The position numbers and the translations under genes were made by a program. Positions 36,562-45,140 of a stretch of 64,000 bases of DNA are shown here, one piece after another. Position 1 is the first letter of the stretch, and every line of letters begins with the position of its first letter. The notes below the pieces were generated by a model that was not told the DNA's origin, did no database searches, and saw only the letters and a list, made by a program, of their open reading frames with translations. The DNA is from CAVWDU01 sp963840725 (GTDB lineage: Bacteria > Pseudomonadota > Gammaproteobacteria > Pseudomonadales > Halieaceae): contig CAWIZY010000009.1 of assembly GCA_963840725.1 (NCBI GenBank), positions 496,001 through 560,000 on the forward strand. Direction: 5' to 3'.

Positions 36562-37299
36562 ATGCTCTCGATGCGTGACAGCCAACTGCAGATGGCCGGG
36601 TATCTTCGCAACCCGTCCAATACTGCCCCCCCTGCGGGAATAGAGGCCAGGCGGCTGAAAATTTACCGGGAGCTGGTATACAACAATATCGAGGGCTTCG
36701 TCAGCAGCGGATTTCCGGTGCTGCGCAGTTTGTATGACGAGGCAGGCTGGCATGCCCTGGTGCAAACATTCATCGATAGCCACCGGTGTCACACGCCGTA
36801 CTTTCTGGAAATCAGCCAGGAATTCGTAGGGTTCCTGATGGAAAGATATCAGCCCGGTGATGCCGATCCGCCTTTTATGGCCGAACTGGCACACTACGAG
36901 TGGGTCGAACTGGCGCTGGATGTCGCAGAGGAAGTTCACCCGGGAATCTCGCCGGTGCCTCAGGACATACTGGGAGCGGTGCCCGGATTGTCCCCTCTGG
37001 CCTGGGTGCTGAGCTATCAGTTTCCCGTGCATCACATTGGTCCCGACTATCGACCAGAGAGCCCCGGCGAGCCCTGTTACCTGGTGGTTTATCGCGATCC
37101 GACTGACAGGGTTCAGTTTATGGAGCTGAGCGCCGCGTCGGCGAGGCTGCTGGAGCGGGTGCGGGAAAACCCGGGCAAATCCGCGGCGGTCTTGCTCGCC
37201 GAGCTGGCGGGTGAACTGGGCTTGCCCGAAGACGCGGTTCTGGGCTTTGGTGCCGAGCAGTTGATCGAGTTCACAGACCGATCGATCGTGGTAATCTGA
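36562..37299 (+). CDS. DUF2063 RiPP partner protein (HvfC/BufC-like)
   Basis: A 245-residue protein with an N-terminal DUF2063 domain: ARRLKIYRELVYNNIEGFVSSGFPVLRSLYDE near residues 30-65, then DSHRCHTPYFLEISQEFVGFL and AHYEWVELALDVAEEV. The rest is an alpha/beta region typical of the longer HvfC group. In characterised systems this protein binds the MNIO enzyme and leads the precursor to it. The start is ATG 36562, three bases after an overlapping GTG 36559 that abuts the hvfB stop; coupling is almost certain. It ends 61 bp before mlaA. Confidence 0.9.
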   Translation: MLSMRDSQLQMAGYLRNPSNTAPPAGIEARRLKIYRELVYNNIEGFVSSGFPVLRSLYDEAGWHALVQTFIDSHRCHTPYFLEISQEFVGFLMERYQPGDADPPFMAELAHYEWVELALDVAEEVHPGISPVPQDILGAVPGLSPLAWVLSYQFPVHHIGPDYRPESPGEPCYLVVYRDPTDRVQFMELSAASARLLERVRENPGKSAAVLLAELAGELGLPEDAVLGFGAEQLIEFTDRSIVVI

Positions 37300-37360
37300 C
37301 AGTTGCCGGAGGTGGCACTGCGGCGTAATATCCGAAGCGTCACCACTGGTCTGCTATGCT

Positions 37361-38080
37361 ATGCGCTCGGTTCTGTTTTCACTACTGCTACTAACTGCTT
37401 CCGCTTCGGGGGTGGCACAGGCGGAGGACAAAAAAAACGTCGACCCCTTTGAGCCGATGAATCGTGCCCTGTTCGGGCTCAATAATCAGCTCGACCGTTT
37501 TGTCCTGCGCCCGGTGGCAGTCGGCTACGATTTCGTGATGCCCGGCTTTGCCAAACGCGGCGTCAGCAACGTTTTCGCCAACCTTTACGACATCAACGCT
37601 GCGCTCAACGCTGTCTTGCAAGGGCGGCTCAAAGGTGCGCTGCAGGACGGTGGTCGTTTCGTGGTCAATTCGACCATCGGTCTCGCCGGGTTTTTTGATG
37701 TCGCCACACCGATGGGGATTCCCGTCTATCGAACCGACTTTGGCCAGACCCTGGCGATCTGGGGGGTGGATAGCGGCCCCTATTTCATGGTGCCCTTGTT
37801 CGGCCCGCGAACCATGCGCAGTGGAGCCGGCACGGTCTTCGATACCGTGATGTCAGTGCCCGGTTACATCGATAACGTTGCGCTGCGCAATTCGCTCTGG
37901 GGTACAGAACTGATCAGCGCCCGGGCCAGCCTGTTGTCCTCCGACGAGTTGTTGTCCGGCGACCAGTATATTTTTGTGCGCGATGCTTATCTGCAGTACC
38001 GCGATGCCCTGGTCAATGACGGCAAGATTGTTGATACATTTTCCGACTTCGAGGAAGATGAAGACTTCGAGGAGTTCTAG
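37361..38080 (+). CDS. mlaA: MlaA/VacJ family phospholipid-transport protein, lipobox missing
   Basis: A 239-residue MlaA-like outer membrane protein of the Mla phospholipid transport pathway. Signature: NVDPFEPMNRALFGLNNQLDRFVLRPVA followed by GFAKRGVSNVFANL, RFVVNSTIGLAGFFDVA, FGQTLAIWGVDSGPY and a Trp/Pro-poor acidic tail (EEDEDFEEF). Unlike E. coli MlaA, no lipobox Cys follows the signal peptide; cleavage after VAQA is predicted. It may be an outer membrane protein through its own helices. It lies downstream of hvfC but the 61-bp gap and unrelated role suggest at most weak coupling. Confidence 0.88.
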   Translation: MRSVLFSLLLLTASASGVAQAEDKKNVDPFEPMNRALFGLNNQLDRFVLRPVAVGYDFVMPGFAKRGVSNVFANLYDINAALNAVLQGRLKGALQDGGRFVVNSTIGLAGFFDVATPMGIPVYRTDFGQTLAIWGVDSGPYFMVPLFGPRTMRSGAGTVFDTVMSVPGYIDNVALRNSLWGTELISARASLLSSDELLSGDQYIFVRDAYLQYRDALVNDGKIVDTFSDFEEDEDFEEF

Positions 38081-38430
38081 CGGCGCCCGTCTCCCCCATA
38101 CTGGCTGAGTCAAAGCCTTTCGCCTGGCCCCTGGGGCAGGCCCTTCAGCAGCTCCTCTGGCTGGAGCCCCAAGCCCAGGCCCGTGGGAGGTGCTCGCAGC
38201 CAGTTTCCCCCGTGAGGGGGCTGCGCTCAATAGCCTGAATCGAGTCAGGTTCTGTCACATTCAGCGACATAGAAGAGTATCGTTGCGAGCAGCGAAAGTG
38301 GCGAGCTGGACGTTTGTCTAGAAAATTATTCAAAAAACTGTGAAATGATGCCCAAAGCTCCTCTGCCTTGGTTGCCTGCGCGGGAACATGAGCGTACTGT
38401 CTGCCACTTCTGACCCCCGAACCCTTAGCG
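38081..38430. other. 350-bp intergenic region with a GC-rich hairpin
   Basis: No convincing gene. It contains CCCCC-GTGA-GGGGG at 38207-38220, a stem without T-run, and an A/T-rich stretch at about 38320-38345 that may hold the promoter for the response regulator/phosphatase gene. Apparent frames in it do not resemble a protein family I know. Confidence 0.5.
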
Positions 38431-39612
38431 ATGGCAGCTAGTGGAAATGTGCTCGTTATCGACGACAACCCCTCCCGAGCGGAGGAGTTGGCAAGCCGTG
38501 TGCGTGAACAGGGGTTTCACACCGATATCGTGACCGACCTGGTCAGTTCTGATTATTCCTTGAGCAGTAACAGCGGTCTGGATGTCATCCTCTGTGAGCT
38601 GGATATGCGCGGCATGTCCTGGGGCAAAGCGAGACGCACCTTGAGAGAAATGGATATTCAGGTGCCTGCGATTATGCTCAGCGACAATGCAGAGGCGAGC
38701 CGTATTGTCAGCGCTCTGAGGCTTGGGGCGAGTGACTTTTTCGTGCGCCCGGTGAAGGACATGGATGCCCTGGTCAAATCCATTGACCGCTGCGTCCGTC
38801 AGCGGCAGCTGGGCCGGGAGCTACGCGAATCACAGCAACGCCTGGAGTCTGCCAACACGGAGCTGCGGGACGCTGTAAACGTGTTGGAACAGGATCAGCA
38901 GGCGGGCCGCGCTGTGCAGTTGCGGATGCTGCCCTCAACACCCCTGGTGCTTGATGACTATGTGTTCAGCCATACGGTTATTCCGTCGCTGTATCTAAGC
39001 GGCGACTTTACTGACTACTTTACGGTGGGTCAGGACCACGTCACCTTCGTTATGGCGGATGTTTCCGGGCATGGCAGTTCCTCCGCTTTTACCACCGTAC
39101 TACTGAAGAACCTGTTTGCCCGCAAACGGTCCGATTTTCTGCGCCGAGACGATGCGACAGTGCTCAGCCCCGTCGAATTGCTCAAACAAGCGAATAAGGA
39201 ACTCCTGCAGCTCGAGGTTGGCAAATTCGCGACCATGGTAGTAGGCGTGCTGAATATGCGCGAGAACACGCTGCGTTATAGCATTGCGGGCCACCTGCCG
39301 CAGCCGGTTCTGGTATCCCGCGAAGGGGCCCGCTATCTGCCCGGTGAAGGCTCGGCGGTGGGAATCATGGAGGATGCCATCTACGAGGAATTGTCACTGG
39401 ATTTGCCCGAGACTTATATGTTGGCGATGTTTTCTGACGGCATTCTGGAAATACTACCCCCTAAAAACCTGATCGAAAAAGAAGCTTACTTCCTCAATGT
39501 GTTCGAGCAGACTGCCGAGACACCACTTCAGCTGGTGTCACGTTTGGGCTTGGACACCGTGGATACCGCCCCTGATGACATCGCTGCCCTGTTCGTCAGC
39601 AAGCGAGGCTGA
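38431..39612 (+). CDS. Response regulator/PP2C phosphatase (HsbR-like), phospho-acceptor Asp replaced by Glu
   Basis: A 393-residue fused regulator: receiver (about 5-125), coiled-coil linker (130-170) and PP2C/SpoIIE phosphatase (180-393). The receiver keeps the acidic pair (IDDN, Asp11-12) and the Lys (RPVKD), but the phospho-acceptor position reads VILCELDMRG, with Glu56 where Asp is expected; so it cannot be normally phosphorylated and may be permanently active-like. The phosphatase has MADVSGHGSSSA with the catalytic Asp, and SDGILE. It is followed by the STAS gene (one base between stop and GTG), the pairing seen in P. aeruginosa HsbR-HsbA, where the phosphatase dephosphorylates HsbA and thereby controls flagellar/sessile choice. 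Confidence 0.88.
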   Translation: MAASGNVLVIDDNPSRAEELASRVREQGFHTDIVTDLVSSDYSLSSNSGLDVILCELDMRGMSWGKARRTLREMDIQVPAIMLSDNAEASRIVSALRLGASDFFVRPVKDMDALVKSIDRCVRQRQLGRELRESQQRLESANTELRDAVNVLEQDQQAGRAVQLRMLPSTPLVLDDYVFSHTVIPSLYLSGDFTDYFTVGQDHVTFVMADVSGHGSSSAFTTVLLKNLFARKRSDFLRRDDATVLSPVELLKQANKELLQLEVGKFATMVVGVLNMRENTLRYSIAGHLPQPVLVSREGARYLPGEGSAVGIMEDAIYEELSLDLPETYMLAMFSDGILEILPPKNLIEKEAYFLNVFEQTAETPLQLVSRLGLDTVDTAPDDIAALFVSKRG

Positions 39613-39613
39613 C

Positions 39614-40093
39614 GTGGACGGCAAAATTCTGGCAGCGAGTCATGAAGGCGCATACGTTTTGCGGCTTGAAGGCGATGTCCGGCTGACCCTGTGCACAACC
39701 ATTGATGACTACATCAAACGCATGTTTGACGACCCCCAGTTCACCAGTGTCTGGGTGGATCTGTGCCGCGCTGAGGGCATCGACAGCACGACACTGGGTC
39801 TGCTGGCCAAACTGGCGCTGCGGGCAAGGGAACAGTACGGGTTTTCCCCGGCTATCTATAGCTGTGACCCGGGTATCAACCGGCTGCTGCGCAGCATGGG
39901 CTTCCAGCGACTGTTTGAGTTTCACGAGGAAGACTGTACCGGCCCTGAGGATATTCGCGAGGTGCCTGTTGTGGAGGGGAGCGAAGACGCAGTTCGCGAC
40001 AAGGTCGTCGAGGCACACAAAGTGCTGATGGGTCTAAGCGAAGAGAATCGGGCCAAGTTTCAGGACTTGATGGGGGTTCTGGAGCGAAATTAG
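39614..40093 (+). CDS. STAS domain anti-anti-sigma factor (HsbA-like)
   Basis: A 159-residue STAS-domain protein starting at GTG 39614, one base after the stop of the phosphatase gene; the frame remains open upstream only as out-of-family sequence. Motif DSTTLGLLAKLALRARE near residue 56-70 is the phosphorylatable-Ser loop (DS[ST]xLG) of anti-anti-sigma factors. The C-terminal 40 residues, with EAHKVLMGLSEENR, are an added helical tail as in HsbA. The protein probably switches between phosphorylated and unphosphorylated states to bind an anti-sigma factor. Its stop overlaps the TerB-like gene's stop by 4 bases on the opposite strand. Confidence 0.88.
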   Translation: MDGKILAASHEGAYVLRLEGDVRLTLCTTIDDYIKRMFDDPQFTSVWVDLCRAEGIDSTTLGLLAKLALRAREQYGFSPAIYSCDPGINRLLRSMGFQRLFEFHEEDCTGPEDIREVPVVEGSEDAVRDKVVEAHKVLMGLSEENRAKFQDLMGVLERN

Positions 40094-40590
40094 GCTGTGT
40101 CTGTGCTGCCGCCGTCAGCCACGCTGGCGGAATCACCCAGCGCCGTATCCCGGGCGCTCAACTTGCTGCGAATATAATCCTGGTGTGAGACATAGATCAG
40201 CTCCGCCACCTGGCGGATCAGATGTTCCTCGTACTTGTCCAGATCGCCGTCAGTGTAAGCCACATGCCACATAGCCTCTATCAACTGCAGCTTTTGCGGG
40301 GGGGCGTAGTGGTCGTTGATGACCCGGGTAAACTCGTACAACGAAGTCGCCTCGTCAACCCGTTGTGACGCTTGTTCCACCAGGGTGTGAACCTCGGTGC
40401 TTTCCAGCCGCAGTGCTTTGCACAGCACCACCTCCAGGGCGGCCTGCTCGGCTTCGCTCTGCACAAAATCAGCACGTGCGGTTTCTATCAAGAGTGCTGC
40501 CGCGGCCAGGCGACCACGATGACGCTTGGCCGCTTCGTCCTCGACGCCCGCGCCCGCGGGCTCGAACAGGGCTTTCAGGGCACCGATCAT
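40090..40590 (-). CDS. TerB-family protein
   Basis: A 166-residue helical protein of the TerB tellurite-resistance/COG4103 family. Landmarks are AAAALLIETARADFVQSEAEQAALEVVL near residues 30-60, FTRVINDHYAPPQKLQLIEAMWHVAYTDGDLDKYEEHLIRQVAELIYVSHQDYI near 90-140, with acidic residues suited to bind divalent metal. The tail is Ser/Gly-rich. Such proteins often occur in metal and stress clusters, but a function cannot be deduced. The start overlaps the transaldolase stop by four bases (ATGA), so it is translated from the same mRNA, downstream of tal. Confidence 0.82.
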   Translation of the reverse strand: MIGALKALFEPAGAGVEDEAAKRHRGRLAAAALLIETARADFVQSEAEQAALEVVLCKALRLESTEVHTLVEQASQRVDEATSLYEFTRVINDHYAPPQKLQLIEAMWHVAYTDGDLDKYEEHLIRQVAELIYVSHQDYIRSKLSARDTALGDSASVADGGSTDTA

Positions 40591-41540
40591 CGTGCGCCGA
40601 TCAGGCTTTCGAGCTTGATCTGGTCAGCGACAAAATTACGAATACCCTCGGCGAGTTTTTCTGTTGCCATAGCGTCCGCATTGAGGTCGTAGCGGAAGGC
40701 CGACTCTGTGGGGCTGCAGCGTGAATCACTGGAGTCGCTTTGAGCGGGGGAGAGGCGGCGGGGGAGGTCTCCGCTGTCTGCCGCCAGTTGCTGCAGCAGA
40801 TCCGGGCTGATGGTCAAGCGGTCACAACCGGCAAGAGCCTCGATTTCGCCCGTGTTGCGGAAACTGGCACCCATCACGACCGTGCGATAATCATGCTGCT
40901 TGTAGTAGCCGTAGATGCGCGACACCGACTGCACGCCGGGATCGTCTCCGGGCTGTGAGACCACCAGGTCCGTGTTGGCCTTGTGCCAGTCGAGGATGCG
41001 GCCAACGAAAGGTGAAATCAGAAAAACCCCGGCATCGGCACAAGCGGCTGCCTGACTAAACCCGAATAAAAGCGTCAGGTTGCAGTTGATGCCCGCTTTC
41101 TCCAGTATCTCACCGGCCCTGATCCCCTCCCAGGTGGAAGCGGTCTTGATCAGTATACGCTCGGGGCCGATACCGGCGTCTGCGTAGAGCCCGATCAGTT
41201 TGCGGGCCCGTTCGACCGTGCCCGCTGTGTCGAAGGAGAGTCGGGCATCCACCTCGGTTGAAATGCGCCCCGGCACCAGCTTGAGTATCTCCAGGCCAAT
41301 GTCCACCGCGAAGCGGTCGCAGCAATTGGCGAGTTGTTCGGCATTGGAGCCACCTTGTTCACTTGCCCACTGCCGCGCCTTGTCCAGCAGACTGGCGTAT
41401 TGGGGCATGGCGGCGGCTTTCAATAACAGCGAGGGGTTGGTGGTAGCATCCACTGGTTGAAACTGTTTTATGGCCTCGATATCGCCCGTATCGGCCACGA
41501 CATCGGTCATGCCTTTCAATTGTTCGAGTTTGTTAGTCAT
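40587..41540 (-). CDS. tal: Transaldolase
   Basis: A 317-residue TIM-barrel transaldolase (TalB type) of the pentose phosphate pathway, transferring dihydroxyacetone between sugar phosphates. Family motifs are VVADTGDIEAIKQFQPVDATTNPSLLLKA near residues 13-40, SFDTAGTVERARKLIGLY near 105, RILIKTASTWEGIRAGEILE with the catalytic Lys near 133, and GASFRNTGEIEALAGCDRLTISPDLL near 230. Length is as in E. coli (317). Its last codons overlap with the start of the TerB-like gene. Confidence 0.97.
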   Translation of the reverse strand: MTNKLEQLKGMTDVVADTGDIEAIKQFQPVDATTNPSLLLKAAAMPQYASLLDKARQWASEQGGSNAEQLANCCDRFAVDIGLEILKLVPGRISTEVDARLSFDTAGTVERARKLIGLYADAGIGPERILIKTASTWEGIRAGEILEKAGINCNLTLLFGFSQAAACADAGVFLISPFVGRILDWHKANTDLVVSQPGDDPGVQSVSRIYGYYKQHDYRTVVMGASFRNTGEIEALAGCDRLTISPDLLQQLAADSGDLPRRLSPAQSDSSDSRCSPTESAFRYDLNADAMATEKLAEGIRNFVADQIKLESLIGAR

Positions 41541-41642
41541 CGCCGCCTTCGTATTCGCCTGGAAGTGTCAAAAGTTTTTGCCAAATGGTTGCGTATAGCT
41601 GCGCGTAGTGAGTTCGCTAGCCCCACCAGTGCCATCGCTGGT

Positions 41643-42611
41643 TTACGCTACCCGCTCATAGGCCTGTTGCAGTATCTCAATACCCGACTCCTTGCGATAG
41701 GCGTTTTCACTCAGATGGCGGCGGAACTTACGTGCTCCCGGCACTCCCTGGTATAGTCCGAGAATGTGGCGGGTTATATGGTTCAGATGCGTCCCCCTGG
41801 CAAGTTGGCTCTCCACGTAGGGCATCAGCGCCATCAGCACATCATCGCGACTGTGCGCCGGGTTGTCCATGCCGAATAGCTGGCGGTCCACGTCTCCCAG
41901 CATCCAGGGGTTCTGGTAAGCCTCGCGCCCTATCATCACGCCGTCGACATGGGCCAGGTGTTCGCGGCTCTGTTCCAGGTCACTGATGCCGCCGTTGATG
42001 ACAATACACAGCTCCGGAAACTGGGCCTTCAGCCGATAGACCCAGGGGTAATTGAGGGGGGGTATCTCACGGTTTTGTTTCGGCGACAAACCCTGCAGCC
42101 AGGCCTTGCGGGCATGGACTATGAACACTTCGCAGCCTGCCTCGGCCACGGGAGCGACAAAGTCCACCAGAGACTGGTAGGACTCCATATCATCGATACC
42201 GATGCGATGCTTAACGGTGACCGGCAGTTCACAGGCATCGCGCATGGCCTGAACGCAATCAGCAACCAGTGTGGGCCGGGCCATGAGGCAGGCGCCGAAC
42301 ATGCCGGATTGCACCCGGTCCGACGGGCAGCCGCAGTTGAGGTTCACCTCGCGATACCCCCATTCCTGGGCCCAGCGAGCGCAGCGGGCCAGGTCACCCG
42401 GGTCGGAGCCGCCCAGCTGTAGCGCGACGGGTTGCTCCTGGGGATTGAAGTGCAAAAAACGATCCCGGTCACCGTGGATCAAGGCACCGGTGGTGACCAT
42501 CTCGGTATACAGCAGCGCTTGCCGGGTCAGCAAACGCCAGAAATAGCGGCAGTGATGATCGGACCAATCCATCATCGGAGCAATGCAGAAACGGTGCTGT
42601 GCGTCGGTCAT
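41643..42611 (-). CDS. dusA: tRNA-dihydrouridine(20/20a) synthase DusA
   Basis: A 322-residue FMN-dependent Dus enzyme. Start reads APMMDWSDHHCRYFWRLLTRQ, characteristic of DusA. The conserved catalytic Cys is in VNLNCGCPSDRVQSGMFGACLM near residue 95, HRIGIDD and VHARKAWLQGLSPKQN near 138-170 are DusA-specific, and INGGISDLEQ follows. It reduces U20/U20a of tRNAs. It lies 102 bp upstream of tal; the reading direction is the same but the genes may have separate promoters. Confidence 0.95.
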   Translation of the reverse strand: MTDAQHRFCIAPMMDWSDHHCRYFWRLLTRQALLYTEMVTTGALIHGDRDRFLHFNPQEQPVALQLGGSDPGDLARCARWAQEWGYREVNLNCGCPSDRVQSGMFGACLMARPTLVADCVQAMRDACELPVTVKHRIGIDDMESYQSLVDFVAPVAEAGCEVFIVHARKAWLQGLSPKQNREIPPLNYPWVYRLKAQFPELCIVINGGISDLEQSREHLAHVDGVMIGREAYQNPWMLGDVDRQLFGMDNPAHSRDDVLMALMPYVESQLARGTHLNHITRHILGLYQGVPGARKFRRHLSENAYRKESGIEILQQAYERVA

Positions 42612-43012
42612 GGCGTTTGAGACTGGATCATGGCGTTTGAGTGTGAGTTATGCAGGTTAATTGCGCCCCTGGTCCGAAAATAGCGAGCGGGGCTGCGCAA
42701 ACCGGAATTATACCCCAAGCGCGGCCGCATTTGGCCCGTTCGCACCCCGCTGTGTAGTTACGGAGGGTCAACCAGTGGCGGGTGGCCAGCCCGCAGTGTT
42801 CTGGTAACTACCCGGATGGCGGGGAAGCCGGTCAAGTGGTAAAAGTTGTGATGATTCCCCGGGCAAACGTCTCCGGTATGCAGTCGGGCCAATGCATAAT
42901 AAACCACTGATGGCAGCCTGGCCTGATCGAGCACAGGAGGCTGTATTCGCCAGCTTGTTAGCGACAGCTGACCCGCCGGCCTTTTTATCGGACTCACGGC
43001 GACGGAGTGTAG
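42612..43012. other. Intergenic 401 bp, no clear gene
   Basis: It holds short open frames on both strands without recognisable family signature, and a duplicated 13-base TCATGGCGTTTGA (42608 and 42629 regions) just upstream of dusA that could be an operator or slippage. I see no tRNA, terminator or mobile element. Confidence 0.4.
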
Positions 43013-43555
43013 ATGTTTCCCGAATCAAGACTATTGCACGCGCTGCATTTTGCCGCAGACAAGCACCGTGATCAGCGCCGAAAAGATGCGCATGCGTCCC
43101 CATACATTAATCATCCGATACTGGTCGCACAGATTCTCGCCGATGTGGGCGGGGTCAAGGATACCGAGATACTGATGGCCGCTGTCCTGCACGATACAGT
43201 GGAGGATACGGAAACAACCCTGCCAGAACTGGAGCACGTCTTCGGCCCCCGGGTGGCCCGAATCGTCGCCGAGGTGACTGACGACCAGAACCTACCCAAG
43301 CTGGAGCGGAAACGACTCCAGATTGAGCATGCCAGGGATATTTCCCATGAGGGTGCACTGGTAAAACTGGCCGACAAAACCGCCAACATCCAGGACATCG
43401 CCACCAACCCGCCACGGGGCTGGGACGCTGACCGGCGCCTCGAATACCTGGCCTGGGCCCAGGACGTTGTCACCAGCTGCCCCCCCGTCAATCCGGCGCT
43501 GGAGGCCAACTTCGCTGCGGTCCTGCAGGCCGCCCACGAGGCATTAAACGTCTAG
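43013..43555 (+). CDS. HD-domain hydrolase (Mesh1/SpoT-like)
   Basis: A 180-residue single HD-domain protein similar to the hydrolase half of RelA/SpoT and the metazoan Mesh1. The HD signature is HPILVAQIL then AAVLHDTVEDTETT near residue 60 (HD metal ligands), EVTDDQNLPKLERKR near 95, and VKLADKTANIQDI near 120, followed by a C-terminal helix pair. It may hydrolyse (p)ppGpp or NADPH, but no synthetase domain is present. It stands alone, divergent from dusA. Confidence 0.88.
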   Translation: MFPESRLLHALHFAADKHRDQRRKDAHASPYINHPILVAQILADVGGVKDTEILMAAVLHDTVEDTETTLPELEHVFGPRVARIVAEVTDDQNLPKLERKRLQIEHARDISHEGALVKLADKTANIQDIATNPPRGWDADRRLEYLAWAQDVVTSCPPVNPALEANFAAVLQAAHEALNV

Positions 43556-43722
43556 GGCACCTCTGAATAATGGCAATCGCGCTCAGCGGAGCCCTAGCCT
43601 TTCACCGGCGACAGAGCGCGGCAGCGGGCAGGATGTCCGTTGTCGTATCAGGGCAGGGCGATCACCCGGGTGTACGTGCCTTTAAAACTTATGCAATAGC
43701 TTTGCATAACATCTGATGAAGT

Positions 43723-44067
43723 CTACCTCGCGTGCAGCGCCGAATAGCGCGGCTGGTCCAGGGTCAGCTGGCTCCCCACGGTCTGACGCAAGTGGTCGGC
43801 CAGACCGGGCGTATCTAATGCGAGGCCATTGCGCAATCGATCAACCAGCTCCCGGCGCAGATTATCCAGTGCTCCACGGTGACCCAGCAGTTTCTCCAGG
43901 CGCGCTTGTTCCTCGCGCGCCAGATCGTCGCCCAGCAGCAGTTCCCGCTGGGCGATTTCCAGTGAATTGGCTGCGACTTTTGCCAGAAACGCGTTGCGTC
44001 CCCTCAGTTCGGCGGCGACCTCAGTCTTGAGGAAGTCGATAACGCCCTCCAGCAGTTCTGCCGGCAT
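43723..44067 (-). CDS. DUF6285-type small protein associated with APH kinase (possible LvaB-like)
   Basis: About 114 residues, beginning with MPAELLEGVIDFLKTEV at 44067. The helical sequence (LAKVAANSLEIAQRELLLGDDL; ...QLTLDQPRYSAL) matches the DUF6285 family that is usually encoded beside an APH-type phosphotransferase and an acyl-CoA dehydrogenase. In Pseudomonas putida's levulinate pathway a similar small partner (LvaB) is needed by the kinase LvaA. In this sequence the frame runs upstream without a stop into the kinase C-terminus, so fusion or a masking indel cannot be decided. It ends the minus-strand cluster. Confidence 0.6.
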   Translation of the reverse strand: MPAELLEGVIDFLKTEVAAELRGRNAFLAKVAANSLEIAQRELLLGDDLAREEQARLEKLLGHRGALDNLRRELVDRLRNGLALDTPGLADHLRQTVGSQLTLDQPRYSALHAR

Positions 44068-45140
44068 CGGCAACTGGGTGCCGGCAGCCAGGGGCTGATC
44101 CAGTTTGGGCAGATCCGCGTGACCGGGTATCAGTAGGTTGACGCAATCCATTTGCGCCTCGGATGAGCGCCGCCCGATGACCGGGCGTTCCAGGCTGGGG
44201 GATTCCCCGGTGCGCCAGGCATTGGCCATCTGCAGGGTGGCCACTGCCCACCAGAAGGAGCCGAACACCTGCCAGAATCTCAGCTCTTCGTAAGGCGATG
44301 TCGATGCCGGAGGCCTCCCGATAGCCCGCCAGCAGATCCTCAATTTCGCCAAAGCCACCGACGGGAGTCTGGCTGTTGCCGAAGCGCCAGGAGTTGACGC
44401 ACAGCCAGCCCAGATCGCGCACCGGGTCGCCGATCTGGGCCAGTTCCCAGTCCAGCACCGCGTTGATGCCCTCGGGGGTGACCATCAGGTTGCCATTGCG
44501 AAAATCGCCGTGGACCAGCGCTTTCGTGGATGTGGCCGGCAAGTTCTGATGTAACCAGCGCCAGGTATAGTCGATCATCGGGACCGGAATTGCCAGCGTC
44601 GCGATAGACGGCCCAGGTCTCGTCGACCAGCGTCGCCGGATCGATCAGCGGGCAGGGCCTCGCCCAAGGTCCGCAGCCATGCCAGTCCAGCGCATGGATG
44701 CGCCCAAGAATCTGGCCGCAGTCCCGCGCGAGGCGCGGTCGGATGTTGGCAAATTGCTCGGCGCGGACGATGCGTTGGCCCAGGGTTTCCCCTTCCAGCC
44801 ACTCCATGATAAAGCCGGTACCCAGGCCGTCTTCCGGGCAGCAGCTACATAAATGATCTGCCGGGCCGGGTATGCCGTTGCTGCACCGGCCAATTGAAAC
44901 AGGCGCGCCTCGGTGTCCAGGCTGATGCTGCCGACACCTGCATCGCCTTCCATGGTTGGCGGCTGACGTCGCAAGGCCAACCGCTGTGTGCCTCGATCGG
45001 TTTGCAGCGTGAGGCTATAGGTTTCCTGGCTGGCCCCGGCGGTTAGTTGCTGGCATGATACCAGTGACTGAAAACCGGGCAGGGCACGACTCAGTGACGA
45101 CTGCTCAGGGCATTGCTAAAAGCTGCTGTATGTGGTTCAT
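44068..45140 (-). pseudogene. APH-type acyl-CoA kinase (LvaA-like), frameshifted
   Basis: The pieces encode an aminoglycoside-phosphotransferase-fold kinase of the acyl-CoA-associated group. In order on the minus strand: start MNHIQQLLAMP (45140, overlapping the preceding stop ATGA), a stretch ending RLALRRQPPTMEG, then MEWLEGETLGQRIVRAEQ, the Brenner-like catalytic motif LVHGDFRNGNL and the metal motif VLDWELAQIGDP near 44440-44530, then an LRFWQVFGSFWW helix. Changes of frame occur near 45110, 44830, 44590 and 44270, at least four. All active-site residues are kept. It would phosphorylate the 4-hydroxy group of 4-hydroxyacyl-CoA, by analogy to LvaA/ACAD10-11. It may be a pseudogene or carry sequencing errors. 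Confidence 0.78.

Noticed and set aside
42768..43103. 111-residue minus-strand frame overlapping the Mesh1-like gene start
   Set aside because: No family similarity, and it overlaps a well-supported gene.
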